In this document: positions 25,802 through 35,420 of the stretch, one piece after another
Layout: each line of letters begins with the position of its first letter
How positions within the stretch are numbered: position 1 is the stretch's first letter
Assembly: GCF_943193195.1 (NCBI RefSeq)
Contig: NZ_CALPDG010000016.1
Span: forward strand, 1-64,000
Origin: Mediterraneibacter agrestimuris
GTDB taxonomy: Bacteria > Bacillota > Clostridia > Lachnospirales > Lachnospiraceae
DNA: 64,000 nucleotides
Direction: 5' to 3'
Made by a program: the position numbers and the translations under genes
The notes under the pieces: model-generated
Databases searched by the model: none
What the model saw: the letters and a program-made list of their open reading frames with translations, nothing else
What the model was told of the DNA's origin: nothing

Positions 25802-26077
25802 ATGAACAAAACAGAATTGATCGCAGCAATCGCTGAAAGCGCAGAAATTTCTAAAAAAGACGCAGAGAAAGCTATCAAAGCCTTTTCAGATGTTGTTACA
25901 GAAGAATTGAAGAAGGGTGAAAAAATTCAGCTTGTAGGATTTGGTACATTTGAAGTATCTGAGAGAGCAGCCAGAGAGGGAAGAAACCCACAGACAGGTA
26001 AGACAATGAAGATCGCAGCCTGCAAGGCTCCGAAGTTTAAAGCTGGTAAGGCTCTGAAGGATGCTGTTAATGCATAA
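25802..26077 (+). CDS. hup: HU-family DNA-binding protein
   Basis: The product is 91 aa, the usual length. [40 protein letters not shown] and [14 protein letters not shown] are all standard HU signature regions; the beta arm carries RNPQTGK, with the proline that intercalates in DNA. It bends and compacts the nucleoid. GAGGAGG precedes the ATG with good spacing. It has its own promoter and terminator and opens the rqcP-yabPQ-divIC cluster, an arrangement common in Clostridia. Confidence 0.97.
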   Translation: MNKTELIAAIAESAEISKKDAEKAIKAFSDVVTEELKKGEKIQLVGFGTFEVSERAAREGRNPQTGKTMKIAACKAPKFKAGKALKDAVNA

Positions 26078-26112
26078 TTACAGTTTTTGAGAGGATTCAG
26101 GAACATAATCAG

Positions 26113-26137
26113 AAGCAGGGGATGGCCCCTGCTTTTT
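26113..26137 (+). terminator. Terminator after HU
   Basis: AAGCAGGGG, loop ATGG, CCCCTGCTT, then T run; a clean intrinsic terminator. Confidence 0.9.
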
Positions 26138-26187
26138 ATGTTGGAGTGCAAGGAACTGTTTTGAGTCAAATGGAGGAATATGTTAAG

Positions 26188-26427
26188 ATGAGATTGGATA
26201 AGTTTTTAAAAGTGTCACGTCTGATTAAGCGCAGAACTGTGGCAAATGAAGCATGTGATGCAGGAAGAGTGCTGGTAAACGGTACAGTTGCCAAAGCATC
26301 TGTAAAAGTGAAGGTAGGAGATATTATTGAGATACAGTTTGGAACGAAGACTGTAAAAGTAGAAGTACTGGATATCCAGGATACAACGAAGAAGGAAGAA
26401 GCAAAAGATCTGTTCAGGTATCTGTAA
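26188..26427 (+). CDS. rqcP: RqcP/YabO S4-domain RNA-binding protein
   Basis: The product is 79 aa and is one S4 domain: MRLDKFLKVSRLIKRRTVAN, ACDAGRVLVNGTVAKASVKV and GDIIEIQFG. The family, known in B. subtilis as YabO/RqcP, assists RqcH in adding alanine tails to stalled nascent chains on 50S subunits. TGGAGGA lies 10 bases before the ATG at 26,188; longer in-frame starts would run into the HU terminator. It keeps the order yabO-yabP-yabQ-divIC seen in Bacillus. Confidence 0.92.
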   Translation: MRLDKFLKVSRLIKRRTVANEACDAGRVLVNGTVAKASVKVKVGDIIEIQFGTKTVKVEVLDIQDTTKKEEAKDLFRYL

Positions 26428-26470
26428 TAATATTTGGAATTTCTTCATATATATACTGTACGGAAGGGCT

Positions 26471-26497
26471 GCTGTGCACACCGCAGGTGTGCACAGC
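26471..26497. terminator. Perfect GC-rich hairpin between rqcP and yabP
   Basis: GCTGTGCACACC, loop GCA, GGTGTGCACAGC. There is no T run after it, so it may act in mRNA processing or attenuation and not as a full terminator. Confidence 0.5.
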
Positions 26498-26519
26498 AAT
26501 ACGAAAAGGGGGAATTCGG

Positions 26520-26807
26520 ATGGAAGAACGACAGGCTGTAAAGACTCATAAGCTGATTGTGAATAATCGAAAGACAAGTATGGTGACAGGGGTGCTGGAT
26601 GTGCTTTCATTCGATTTGAATGAAATTCTTTTGGAGACAGAGCAGGGAATGTTGATGGTAAAAGGAACAGATTTGCATGTAAACCGCCTGAGTGTGGAAA
26701 AAGGAGAAGTTGATCTGTCGGGGAATATTGACAGCTTTGCATATTCAAGTGCAGAACATCTGCCAGGCAGGCAGGGAGAAAATTTCTTTTCCAGATTGTT
26801 TAAGTAG
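26520..26807 (+). CDS. yabP: Sporulation protein YabP
   Basis: The product is 95 aa. HKLIVNNRKTSMVTGVLDVL, SFDLNEILLETEQGML and VKGTDLHVNRLSVEKGEVDL match YabP, a small beta-rich protein needed for spore formation in B. subtilis. GGGGGAA precedes the ATG at 26,520. It is followed at nine bases by yabQ, its usual partner. Confidence 0.92.
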   Translation: MEERQAVKTHKLIVNNRKTSMVTGVLDVLSFDLNEILLETEQGMLMVKGTDLHVNRLSVEKGEVDLSGNIDSFAYSSAEHLPGRQGENFFSRLFK

Positions 26808-26816
26808 GCAGTATTT

Positions 26817-27149
26817 ATGATGCTGGGAATCGGAATGGAGGCGGCAATATTTCTCTATGCGGGATTGACGGGGATTGTGACATTTTCCTGTTACCAGTTT
26901 TTGAAATTATTCCGTCAATTAATCAGGCATAATATCATTGTAATCAATATTGAAGATTTTTTATACTGGCTTGGAATTAGTGCATATGTATTCCGACAGA
27001 TGTATTATACAACTTATGGTAGCATACGATGGTTTTTTGTACTAGGTATTGTATGCGGAAATTTTTTTGCGTATTTTGTCGTAAATTTGCTGAAAAAACT
27101 CTTTCTAAAATGGAAGAAATCTCTTGAAAAAGAGGGACAAAACCGATAG
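26817..27149 (+). CDS. yabQ: Spore cortex biosynthesis protein YabQ
   Basis: The product is 110 aa. Three hydrophobic helices are visible (about residues 7-29, 45-62 and 72-92), as in YabQ, which is a forespore outer-membrane protein required for cortex formation. DFLYWLGISAYVFRQMYY is characteristic. No strong ribosome binding site is seen, so translation may be coupled to yabP. It ends 57 bp before divIC. Confidence 0.9.
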   Translation: MMLGIGMEAAIFLYAGLTGIVTFSCYQFLKLFRQLIRHNIIVINIEDFLYWLGISAYVFRQMYYTTYGSIRWFFVLGIVCGNFFAYFVVNLLKKLFLKWKKSLEKEGQNR

Positions 27150-27206
27150 AATAAAACAATAAGTAAGGGGAGCTTATAAAGGGATTAATGTAGTGGGTGA
27201 GTCTGA

Positions 27207-27545
27207 ATGAAGAAAAAGGGAAGCATGGATACAGTGGGACGCCGCAAACGAAAGCGTTCTTCTGCATTAGGAGCACATAAAAAAAGTGTCATGGTCATCT
27301 GCGTCATATTGTGCCTGTTGACAGGCACTTTATCAGTGAATGCGGTAGGTTTGTATAACAAAAATAAAATATACAGGCAGCAGGAAGCAGAGTTAAAGGC
27401 ACAGATTAAAGAAGAGGAAGAGCGCTCTAAGGAAGTAGAAGAGTTTGAAGCCTATGTGAAGACGGATGAGTATATCAAGGATGTTGCTGAAGAGAAGCTA
27501 GGTCTGGTAGATCCGGGAGAGATTATTTTTAAAGCTGGAAATTAA
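27207..27545 (+). CDS. divIC: Septum formation initiator DivIC/FtsB
   Basis: The product is 112 aa. A basic N-terminal tail, one transmembrane helix (about residues 28-50), a coiled coil rich in Gln and Glu (about 55-85) and the terminal KDVAEEKLGLVDPGEIIFK are all standard for DivIC/FtsB. It belongs to the division complex with FtsL and DivIB. It closes the conserved yabO-yabP-yabQ-divIC group and is followed by a terminator. Confidence 0.93.
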   Translation: MKKKGSMDTVGRRKRKRSSALGAHKKSVMVICVILCLLTGTLSVNAVGLYNKNKIYRQQEAELKAQIKEEEERSKEVEEFEAYVKTDEYIKDVAEEKLGLVDPGEIIFKAGN

Positions 27546-27589
27546 TGGAACATAAATATATAATATATATAGAAGAATAAGAGATTACG

Positions 27590-27634
27590 AAAGAGAAACT
27601 GACGGATGGATTCCCGGAAGGTTTCTCTTTTTTA
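27590..27634 (+). terminator. Terminator after divIC
   Basis: AAAGAGAAAC pairs with GTTTCTCTTT, followed by a T-rich tail. Confidence 0.85.
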
Positions 27635-27703
27635 TTTCTGTGTCAGTAATCGCGTAGGGAATCTGCCCGATTGGACGAGAGATCATAAACAGGAGGAGAT
27701 AGC

Positions 27704-29098
27704 ATGGATAAGGGACAGGCTCTGCACAGCCCCTATGTGTCGCAGATTGAGCGGTTTGCCGATTCAGTAAAGCAACTGTCGAATACATTTCTGCTGATGG
27801 AAGAAAAGAAAAAGACGTTTACAGGAGAAGAAGTGGATGGCATGTTCGACCGGGTCAGGGAGAAAGTCTGCGGTCAATGCGAGAAATGTTCATGGTGCTG
27901 GGGAGATAACTTTGTACATACATATCAGATGGGATACGAAATTTTGTCGGCGGTAGATAATTATGGAACTGAGCTGAATATGGAAACGAAGCGGAAACTA
28001 CAGCAGCGATGCCTGATGGCACCGCGGTTTTTGCGTGAGATGCTGGAAGCATTCCATGATGCGCGTCAGAACATGATGTGGATTAACCGGATAATGCAGA
28101 GCCGGGAGGGATGTGCGATTCAAATGGATACTTTTGCGGAAATGCTTCGGACGACAACAAAAGAACTGGAGAAAAGCATTTTCACGGATGAACGGATGGA
28201 AAAGAAGCTGAGGGCAAAGCTGAAACGAAGAGGTGTCCGCGTATTGTATACACATTTCTTTATGAATAAGGAAGGGAAGTGTGAAGTCCATGTGACTGCA
28301 CGGGCTATGAACGAACAGTGTGTGACAATGCGGGAGCTTGCTCAGGAAGTGTCTGCGGCTGTGGGACGCAAGTTTGTGCCAGAGGGTAATCAGTTTCAGA
28401 TACTTGGAAGAGAGTATATTACAGCAGTCTTTTTAGAGGGACCGTCTTTTCATACATTACAGGGGGTTGCACGGATTGGGAAGGGCTGCAGCAAAATTTC
28501 CGGGGATAATTTTTCCTTGATAGATTTGCCGGGAGGAAGGCAGAGTGCGGCGCTGTCCGATGGTATGGGGTCAGGAGAACGGGCATGTGAGGAAAGCACG
28601 CTTGTCATTGAGCTTCTGGAAGAATTGCTGGAAGCGGGATTCCCAGAGAAAACGGCAATACAGATGATTAACACAACTTTAGTGATGGGACGGGAGGAAA
28701 TCCACTATTCGACAGTGGACATGAGCGTGTTTGACTTATATACCGGTGAATGTGAAATCATTAAAGCGGGAGCATCTTCAACTTTTATCAAGCATAAAGA
28801 TCAGGTAGAGCACCTGAGTTCTACCAGCCTGCCGATTGGAGTAGTACATAAGCTGGAAATTGATTCTGTAACAAGAAAATTGAGCGATGGGGATTTTGTC
28901 ATTATGGTGACGGACGGAGTGCTGGACGCCTTGCCTGTGGGGGAACAGGATATTCTTCTGGAGACGATTATACAGGGGACAGCGATGATCAATCCGAAAG
29001 AAATGGCGCACCATGTTCTGCAGCAAGTACTGAACTGGACCGGACGAGAACCAGAGGACGATATGACGGTGCTGGTGGTAGGAATCTGGGAAAAGTAG
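27704..29098 (+). CDS. spoIIE: SpoIIE-type PP2C phosphatase without the membrane domain
   Basis: The product is 464 aa. The C-terminal PP2C/SpoIIE domain (about residues 260-464) is complete: SLIDLPGGRQSAALSDGMGS with the metal-binding aspartate, IIKAGASSTFI, VIMVTDGVLDALP and EDDMTVLVV. The middle part holds CGQCEKCSWCWG, a Cys cluster also found in clostridial SpoIIE. SpoIIE normally has ten N-terminal membrane helices and about 800 residues; here there are none, and a terminator plus AGGAGGAGA before the ATG show the start is real. SpoIIE dephosphorylates SpoIIAA to activate sigma-F. The genomic place (between divIC and tilS) supports orthology. Confidence 0.88.
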   Translation: MDKGQALHSPYVSQIERFADSVKQLSNTFLLMEEKKKTFTGEEVDGMFDRVREKVCGQCEKCSWCWGDNFVHTYQMGYEILSAVDNYGTELNMETKRKLQQRCLMAPRFLREMLEAFHDARQNMMWINRIMQSREGCAIQMDTFAEMLRTTTKELEKSIFTDERMEKKLRAKLKRRGVRVLYTHFFMNKEGKCEVHVTARAMNEQCVTMRELAQEVSAAVGRKFVPEGNQFQILGREYITAVFLEGPSFHTLQGVARIGKGCSKISGDNFSLIDLPGGRQSAALSDGMGSGERACEESTLVIELLEELLEAGFPEKTAIQMINTTLVMGREEIHYSTVDMSVFDLYTGECEIIKAGASSTFIKHKDQVEHLSSTSLPIGVVHKLEIDSVTRKLSDGDFVIMVTDGVLDALPVGEQDILLETIIQGTAMINPKEMAHHVLQQVLNWTGREPEDDMTVLVVGIWEK

Positions 29099-29157
29099 AA
29101 TTTAATTATTGTAAAACATGGGTTGAAATTTATTTTTTAATTCGTTATATTTTACAT

Positions 29158-30657
29158 ATGAGAAATTTAGAGATTAAAGTCAGGGAATATATTAACAGAT
29201 ATCAGATGATTGAAAATGGCGACAGGGTAATTGTGGGCATATCGGGCGGAGCTGATTCGGTATGCCTGTTTTTCGTACTTTTAAAGCTGCAAAGGGAAAT
29301 CAGGTTTTCGCTCGCGGCAGTCCATGTTAATCATGGACTGCGCGGCGCGGATGCAGACGCAGACGAGCAGTTTGTGAAAGAACTCTGTGAAAAATATAAT
29401 GTTCCGTTGGAAATTTCCCGAATAGATTTGGAATCAATTGCTAAAAAACGGAAACAATCTCTTGAGGAGGCGGGGCGTGACGTTCGCCGGGAAACATTTG
29501 TCCGGGTGATGCTTCAATATTCGGGAAACCGGATCGCCCTGGCACACCATCAAAATGACAATGCGGAGACGATGCTCTGGAATCTGGCGAGGGGAACCGG
29601 GCTTCATGGTCTGGGCGGGATCCATCCGGTGAACGGTCAGTGGATCCGTCCTATTCTCTGTCTGAACAGACAGGAAATTGAAGCGTATCTGAAAGAGGAA
29701 AATCAGACATATTGTACGGACCTGACGAATCTGGAAACGATATATACAAGAAATAAGCTGCGCCATCAGGTGATTCCGGTTTTGGAAACAGAGGTCAATC
29801 CTGCTGCAGTCCGGCATATGAATGAAACGATGGAACAGATGTGTGAGCTTCAAAAATTTGTAGAGCAGGAGACTCAGAAAGCATTCAAGCGGTGTGTAGA
29901 TGTGAATGTATCTTGTTATAGAATTTTAGAGAAGGAATGGCGGAAGCTTCCGGGGCTGCTGCAAAAAGAAGTTATTTATTCTTGTCTGGAGCAGCTGGGC
30001 GGCAGCGGGAAGGATCTGGGCAGAGTTCACGTAGGAGCGGTCGAGGGATTATTTGATAAGCAGACTGGCAGAGAATGGAATCTGCCGGGGGGCATCCGGG
30101 CTGCCAGGAGCTATAACGAGGTGGTACTTGAAAAAACCAGTCATGCATTGGCGGAATCATGCAGCAGGGAAGAGCAAGAGACGAATACAGAAGGAATAAA
30201 AAATAATTGCAAAACAGATACATTTCCGAAGGTAAAAGTACAGATTCCGGGGATAACTGTTGTACCCGAAATGAATCTGGAAATTACAGCACGGATTCTG
30301 GAGAAAGACGGTGGTTTTAAAGTATCAGAGATTCCACAAAAAAAGTACACGAAATGGTTTGATTATGATATAATGAATTGTCTATACATCAGGACGAGAA
30401 AAAGCGGCGACAGTATTGTGATTGACAGCGGCGGTCACAGACAGAAGTTAAAGTCTTGGTTTGTTAATGAGAAAATACCTGCAAATGAAAGATCACAGAT
30501 TCCGCTTCTTGCAGACGGGCAGCAGATTGTCTGGATCATCGGGCACAGGATGAGCAGCGCATATCAGATCAGCGGGCAGACGAGACGGATTTTGCAGATA
30601 GAGGTTAAGTGTTACAGTTCACGGTCTGACAGGATACCTTGCAGCAAGGCACCGTGA
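29158..30657 (+). CDS. tilS: tRNA(Ile)-lysidine synthetase
   Basis: The product is 499 aa. The PP-loop SGGADS is at residues 29-34, followed by AVHVNHGLRGADADADE and AHHQNDNAETMLWNLARG. The C-terminal TilS domain (about 375-480) contains RTRKSGDSI and LKSWFVNEKIPANER, all standard. It converts the CAU anticodon of tRNA-Ile2 to lysidine and is essential. No ribosome binding site is evident before the ATG at 29,158. The last 15 or so residues and the stop are encoded by a palindromic repeat, an odd extension after RRILQIEVK. Confidence 0.95.
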   Translation: MRNLEIKVREYINRYQMIENGDRVIVGISGGADSVCLFFVLLKLQREIRFSLAAVHVNHGLRGADADADEQFVKELCEKYNVPLEISRIDLESIAKKRKQSLEEAGRDVRRETFVRVMLQYSGNRIALAHHQNDNAETMLWNLARGTGLHGLGGIHPVNGQWIRPILCLNRQEIEAYLKEENQTYCTDLTNLETIYTRNKLRHQVIPVLETEVNPAAVRHMNETMEQMCELQKFVEQETQKAFKRCVDVNVSCYRILEKEWRKLPGLLQKEVIYSCLEQLGGSGKDLGRVHVGAVEGLFDKQTGREWNLPGGIRAARSYNEVVLEKTSHALAESCSREEQETNTEGIKNNCKTDTFPKVKVQIPGITVVPEMNLEITARILEKDGGFKVSEIPQKKYTKWFDYDIMNCLYIRTRKSGDSIVIDSGGHRQKLKSWFVNEKIPANERSQIPLLADGQQIVWIIGHRMSSAYQISGQTRRILQIEVKCYSSRSDRIPCSKAP

Positions 30658-30665
30658 ACAGTAAC
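30611..30665. repeat. Dispersed palindrome, copy B, overlapping the 3' end of tilS
   Basis: GTTACAGTTCACGGT (30,611-30,625) pairs with ACCGTGAACAGTAAC (30,651-30,665) with one mismatch; CCTTG CAG CAAGG forms an inner hairpin. It supplies the last tilS codons and stop. Confidence 0.8.
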
Positions 30666-30703
30666 GGTTAAGTAACAAATGAAAAGGTTTGGAGGACAAA
30701 AAG

Positions 30704-31231
30704 ATGGCAGAGACAGTACGTGTTTTATTATCAGAAGAGGATGTTGACAAAAGAATTGAAGAATTGGGCAAAAAAATCAGTGAGGATTACGCAGGAAAGC
30801 AGGTACATTTAATCTGTATTCTCAAAGGCGGCGTATTTTTTATGTGTGAGCTGGCAAAGAGAATAACAATTCCGGTATCCATGGACTTTATGTGTGTAAG
30901 CAGCTATGGAGACGGAACTGAGTCCAGCGGAGTTGTGCGTATCGCAAAGGACTTGGATGAAACAATAGAGGGTAAAGAAGTGTTGATTGTAGAGGATATC
31001 ATTGATTCAGGGAGGACGTTGTCTTATTTGATGGAGGTTCTGAAAAAGCGTAATCCGAGCAGTCTGCGCCTTTGCACATTGTTAGATAAGCCGGAGAGAA
31101 GAGTCTGCGATGTAACAGTCGATTATGTCGGATTCGATATTCCGGATGAATTTGTAGTCGGTTATGGTCTGGACTACGCACAGAAATATAGAAATCTTCC
31201 GTATATCGGTGTTGTCGAGGGTATCGATTAA
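30704..31231 (+). CDS. hpt: Hypoxanthine phosphoribosyltransferase
   Basis: The product is 175 aa. The PRPP-binding motif VEDIIDSGRT is at residues 96-105, with LICILKGGVFFM upstream and YVGFDIPDEFVVGYGLDYA near the end, the HPRT signature. It salvages hypoxanthine and guanine with PRPP. The start at 30,704 follows GGAGG; the longer frame adds five residues. It sits between tilS and ftsH as in Bacillus. Confidence 0.95.
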   Translation: MAETVRVLLSEEDVDKRIEELGKKISEDYAGKQVHLICILKGGVFFMCELAKRITIPVSMDFMCVSSYGDGTESSGVVRIAKDLDETIEGKEVLIVEDIIDSGRTLSYLMEVLKKRNPSSLRLCTLLDKPERRVCDVTVDYVGFDIPDEFVVGYGLDYAQKYRNLPYIGVVEGID

Positions 31232-31268
31232 TTTATATGGAAGAAGAAACAGGAAGGAGTAACTTGGT

Positions 31269-33104
31269 TTGAATAATAAGAAGAATCGGGGAATGGGCGG
31301 TGCGCCGTTCCTTATTTTCATCATGATCATGCTTGGCTCTCTCTGGTACATGGGCAGAATACAGCAGCAGGGACAGGAAATCACATATTCTGCATTTGTG
31401 GAGGCAGTGGAGAACGATGAGGTGGGGGAGGTGTACATTACCCAGAATAAAACGGCTCCTACAGGAATCGTGACAGTATCTTTTAAGGGCAGCAATTCGG
31501 TTAAGACTGTATATGTATCTGATGTCAATGCGGTACAGGAGTATTTACAAAATACGGATGTTGACTACCACATGGGAAATATCAAAGAAGACAGCTGGGT
31601 AACGACTGCTGTAATTCCAGCTTTGATTGTCGTAGTGGGTGTATTCCTGATGTTTATGCTGATGAACAGACAGGGCGGAGGTGGCAATACCAAAGCAATG
31701 AACTTCGGAAAGAGCCGTGCCAGAATGAGCAGTCCGGAGGACCAAAAGGTGACATTTGCGGATGTTGCCGGACTTAAAGAGGAAAAAGAGGAGTTAGAGG
31801 AAATTGTAGATTTCTTAAAGGCTCCGAAGAAATATATTCACGTGGGAGCCAGAATACCAAAAGGGGTGCTTTTGGAGGGACCTCCGGGAACCGGTAAGAC
31901 ACTGCTTGCAAAGGCGGTTGCAGGAGAAGCGGGAGTTCCGTTTTTTAGCATTTCAGGTTCAGACTTTGTAGAAATGTTCGTCGGTGTGGGAGCTTCCCGT
32001 GTCAGAGACTTGTTTCAGGATGCGAAGAGAAACGCACCGTGCATTATTTTTATAGATGAGATTGACGCAGTCGCAAGGCGAAGAGGAAGCGGTCTCGGGG
32101 GCGGACACGATGAGAGAGAGCAGACACTGAATCAGCTCCTTGTGGAGATGGATGGATTTGGCGTCAATGAAGGAATCATTGTGATGGCGGCAACGAACCG
32201 GAAGGATATTCTGGATCCGGCAATCCTGCGTCCCGGGCGTTTTGACAGAAATGTTATCGTAGGCCGTCCGGATGTAGGAGGACGAGAAGAAATTCTGAAG
32301 GTTCATGCAAAGAATAAGCCCCTCGGAGATGATGTGGATTTGAAACAGATTGCTCAGACAACAGCCGGCTTCACCGGAGCTGATTTAGAGAATTTGTTAA
32401 ATGAAGCTGCAATTCTGGCGGCAAAAGAGAACCGGGTATTTTTACAGCAATCTGATATTCGCCATGCATTTGTAAAGGTAGGAATCGGACCGGAGAAGAA
32501 GAGCCGGATTGTATCAGAAAAAGAACGCAAGATTACAGCATATCATGAAGCAGGGCATGCGATTCTGTTCCATGTGCTTCCGGACGTAGGACCGGTGTAC
32601 AGTGTATCTATCGTACCTACCGGCGGAGCGGGCGGTTATACGATGCCGTTGCCGGAGAAGGATGAGATGTTTAATACAAAAGGACATATGCTTCAGCAGA
32701 TTACAGTATCTCTGGGCGGACGTGTCGCAGAAGAGGAAATCTTTGATGATATTACAACAGGAGCTTCTCAGGATATTAAACAGGCGACAGCGATTGCAAG
32801 ATCCATGATCACAAAGTTCGGAATGTCTGAACGTTTGGGATTGATCAACTATGATAATGACAGTGATGAGGTATTTATCGGAAGAGATTTCGGTCATACT
32901 TCCAGAGGTTACGGTGAGAAGATTGCAGGAACAATTGACGAGGAGGTAAAACGTATTATTGACGAATGTTATGCAAAAGCGAGAAAGCTTCTCCAGGAAT
33001 ATCATCCGGTGCTGGATGCCTGCGCAGAGCTTTTGTTAGAAAAAGAGAAGATTACACGCAGCGAATTTGAAGCACTTTTTGGGGAAGATAATGTTGCTGA
33101 ATAG
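31269..33104 (+). CDS. ftsH: ATP-dependent zinc metalloprotease FtsH
   Basis: The product is 611 aa, starting at TTG with AAGGAG ten bases upstream. Two membrane helices (about residues 12-29 and 113-132) flank a small external domain. The AAA module has Walker A GPPGTGKT at 204-211, Walker B IIFIDEID and the second region of homology, and the peptidase has HEAGH at 426-430. It degrades membrane and short-lived cytoplasmic proteins. It ends the conserved tilS-hpt-ftsH group. A palindromic repeat region follows. Confidence 0.97.
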   Translation: MNNKKNRGMGGAPFLIFIMIMLGSLWYMGRIQQQGQEITYSAFVEAVENDEVGEVYITQNKTAPTGIVTVSFKGSNSVKTVYVSDVNAVQEYLQNTDVDYHMGNIKEDSWVTTAVIPALIVVVGVFLMFMLMNRQGGGGNTKAMNFGKSRARMSSPEDQKVTFADVAGLKEEKEELEEIVDFLKAPKKYIHVGARIPKGVLLEGPPGTGKTLLAKAVAGEAGVPFFSISGSDFVEMFVGVGASRVRDLFQDAKRNAPCIIFIDEIDAVARRRGSGLGGGHDEREQTLNQLLVEMDGFGVNEGIIVMAATNRKDILDPAILRPGRFDRNVIVGRPDVGGREEILKVHAKNKPLGDDVDLKQIAQTTAGFTGADLENLLNEAAILAAKENRVFLQQSDIRHAFVKVGIGPEKKSRIVSEKERKITAYHEAGHAILFHVLPDVGPVYSVSIVPTGGAGGYTMPLPEKDEMFNTKGHMLQQITVSLGGRVAEEEIFDDITTGASQDIKQATAIARSMITKFGMSERLGLINYDNDSDEVFIGRDFGHTSRGYGEKIAGTIDEEVKRIIDECYAKARKLLQEYHPVLDACAELLLEKEKITRSEFEALFGEDNVAE

Positions 33105-33112
33105 ATGAGACA

Positions 33113-33257
33113 GGTAACAGTTCAGCATAGGAGTTTGCACTTGCTGCAAACTCTGTAAAAACGTGTGCTGGAGAAATAGAATTCGCCCTTTCACCGTAGG
33201 TGAACTTAAAAAAGGGCGGATTCAGTAACTATGAAGCCGGAAGGCTGAATAGTTACT
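33113..33257. repeat. Dispersed palindromes, compound copy C
   Basis: A half-copy GTAACAGTTCAGC (33,113-33,125) is followed by hairpin GAGTTTGCA..TGCAAACTC, a second stem with CGCCCTTT and AAAGGGCG, and a full 34-bp copy (33,224-33,257, arms AGTAACTAT and ATAGTTACT). It fills the ftsH-GH13 gap. Confidence 0.75.
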
Positions 33258-33286
33258 GAGACAGAACAAGGATAGGAAAGGATTAT

Positions 33287-35365
33287 ATGAATAGAAAAGC
33301 ATTATTCTGTGATGGAACGGCTTCTTATGTGATACCGGCAGAACCGGAACCGAATCAGTCAGTGCGCCTGCGGTTCCGGACGGGGAAAAACGATGCTGAT
33401 ACGGTGCATCTTGTCGTTCCTGGAAAGGGACAATTTCAGATGAGTAAGGCTGATACCAGAGGAATGTTTGATTATTATGAGATTACATGGCGGCTTACGT
33501 CAGAACTTTTTTCTTATTGTTTCCTGGTAAACAGCGGAGAAGAATACAGCTATTATAATCAGTGCGGTGTGTCAGATTCTGTTATTGAAATGTATTATTT
33601 CCAGATTATGCCCGGATTTTCCACGCCGGACTGGGCGAAGGGTGCCGTTATGTACCAGATTTTTGTGGACCGTTTTTATAACGGGGATATGGCCAATGAT
33701 GTACAGGACAGAGAGTATATTTACATCGGTTCACCGTGTGAACGGGTGCGAGATTGGTTCAGTCCTCCGTCGGCAATGGATGTGCGCCGGTTTTATGGCG
33801 GCGATCTGCAAGGAGTTTTGGAGAAACTGGATTATTTGCAGAACCTGGGGGTTGAAGTGGTTTATTTTAACCCGCTGTTTGTGTCACCGTCCAATCACAA
33901 ATATGACATTCAGGATTATGATTATATTGACCCTCATTATGGCAGGATCGTGGCAGACGGCGGAGAGCCGCTGCCGGAAGATGCATTGGATAATGTGAAT
34001 GCGACGATATATCAGAAACGGGTTGGTGACCGGGCGAACTTAGAGGCGAGCAATGTGCTGTTTGCAGAACTGGTGGAGGAAATGCACCGCCGGGGAATGC
34101 GCGTTATTATTGACGGAGTATTTAACCACTGCGGTTCCTTCAATAAATGGATGGACAGAGAACGTATTTATGAGAATCAGGAGGGCTACGAGAAGGGCGC
34201 GTTTATCAGTGCAGACAGCCCGTACCGGAGCTTTTTCAATTTCCCGAATGCGTGGGAAGGCGCCTGGCCTTATAACGGAAATTATGATGGCTGGTGGGGA
34301 CATGATACCTTGCCGAAGCTGGATTATGAAGATTCACCAAAACTAGAGCAATATATTCTGGACATTGCAAAGAAATGGGTTTCTCCGCCATATAATGTGG
34401 ATGGCTGGAGACTGGATGTGGCAGCTGACCTGGGATTTTCAAATGAATATAATCATTTATTCTGGAAAGAATTCCGCAAGGCAGTCAAGAGTGTACGTCC
34501 GGATGCGCTGATTCTTGCAGAGCATTACGGCGATCCGTCTGAATGGCTGATGGGTGACGAATGGGACAGCGTAATGAATTATGATGCATTTATGGAACCT
34601 TTGACATGGTTTCTGACTGGAATGGAAAAACACAGTGATGAACGCCGGAAGGATCTGTGGGGAAATGCGGATTACTTTGTCCGGTCCATGAACCACCACA
34701 TGGCATGTATGATGACCCCGTCTATCCAGACGGCAATGAATGAGATATCGAATCACGATCATTCTCGTTTCCTGACCCGTACAAATCACATAGTAGGTCG
34801 TGTCGGAGAGTTGGGAACCAAGGCGGCAAGTGAAGGAATCAATCGGGCAGTTTTCCGCGAAGCGGTAGGAGTCCAGATGACATGGGTGGGGGCTCCGACC
34901 ATTTATTATGGAGATGAAGCCGGGCTTTGCGGTTTTACAGACCCTGACAACCGCAGAACTTATCCGTGGGGACAGGAAGATAAGGAACTGATTGCATTTC
35001 ATAAGGAAATGATACGAATACACAAGGAAAATCCTGTTATTCGTACAGGTTCGCTCCAGATGCTCAGGTGGTCAGCCAATATACTGACCTATGGAAGATT
35101 CAGCAAGGATGAGCAGATTATCGTTGCATTAAATAACAGTAAGGAATTAAAGGAAGTCACGATTCCTGTCTGGAAAGCGGAAGTACCGCTGAACGGCCGG
35201 ATGCAGAGACTCATTTATTCTTATGAAGATGGTTACACGGTCGAGCATGATGAGTATATTATAGAAAATGGAGAAGTTGTGATTAACATGGGTAAGCATT
35301 CATTTGTTGTGATGAGGACGATGCCGGATCAGATGGAATTCGCCGGGGAATGCTTTATTAAATGA
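33287..35365 (+). CDS. GH13 neopullulanase/cyclomaltodextrinase-type amylase
   Basis: The product is 692 aa. An N-terminal beta-sandwich (about residues 1-115) precedes the (beta/alpha)8 barrel. Catalytic residues are visible: nucleophile D377 in GWRLDVA, acid/base E412 in LAEHYG and D491 in SNHDHSR; YQIFVDRFYNGD and DGVFNHCG are the other family motifs. There is no signal peptide, so it acts in the cytoplasm on imported maltodextrins or cyclodextrins. It stands alone between repeats and metG; AAGGA precedes the ATG. Confidence 0.93.
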   Translation: MNRKALFCDGTASYVIPAEPEPNQSVRLRFRTGKNDADTVHLVVPGKGQFQMSKADTRGMFDYYEITWRLTSELFSYCFLVNSGEEYSYYNQCGVSDSVIEMYYFQIMPGFSTPDWAKGAVMYQIFVDRFYNGDMANDVQDREYIYIGSPCERVRDWFSPPSAMDVRRFYGGDLQGVLEKLDYLQNLGVEVVYFNPLFVSPSNHKYDIQDYDYIDPHYGRIVADGGEPLPEDALDNVNATIYQKRVGDRANLEASNVLFAELVEEMHRRGMRVIIDGVFNHCGSFNKWMDRERIYENQEGYEKGAFISADSPYRSFFNFPNAWEGAWPYNGNYDGWWGHDTLPKLDYEDSPKLEQYILDIAKKWVSPPYNVDGWRLDVAADLGFSNEYNHLFWKEFRKAVKSVRPDALILAEHYGDPSEWLMGDEWDSVMNYDAFMEPLTWFLTGMEKHSDERRKDLWGNADYFVRSMNHHMACMMTPSIQTAMNEISNHDHSRFLTRTNHIVGRVGELGTKAASEGINRAVFREAVGVQMTWVGAPTIYYGDEAGLCGFTDPDNRRTYPWGQEDKELIAFHKEMIRIHKENPVIRTGSLQMLRWSANILTYGRFSKDEQIIVALNNSKELKEVTIPVWKAEVPLNGRMQRLIYSYEDGYTVEHDEYIIENGEVVINMGKHSFVVMRTMPDQMEFAGECFIK

Positions 35366-35420
35366 TACGTATATGTAATAATACTCACAGAAGATCACGG
35401 AATATAAGGAGAAGATAAAA

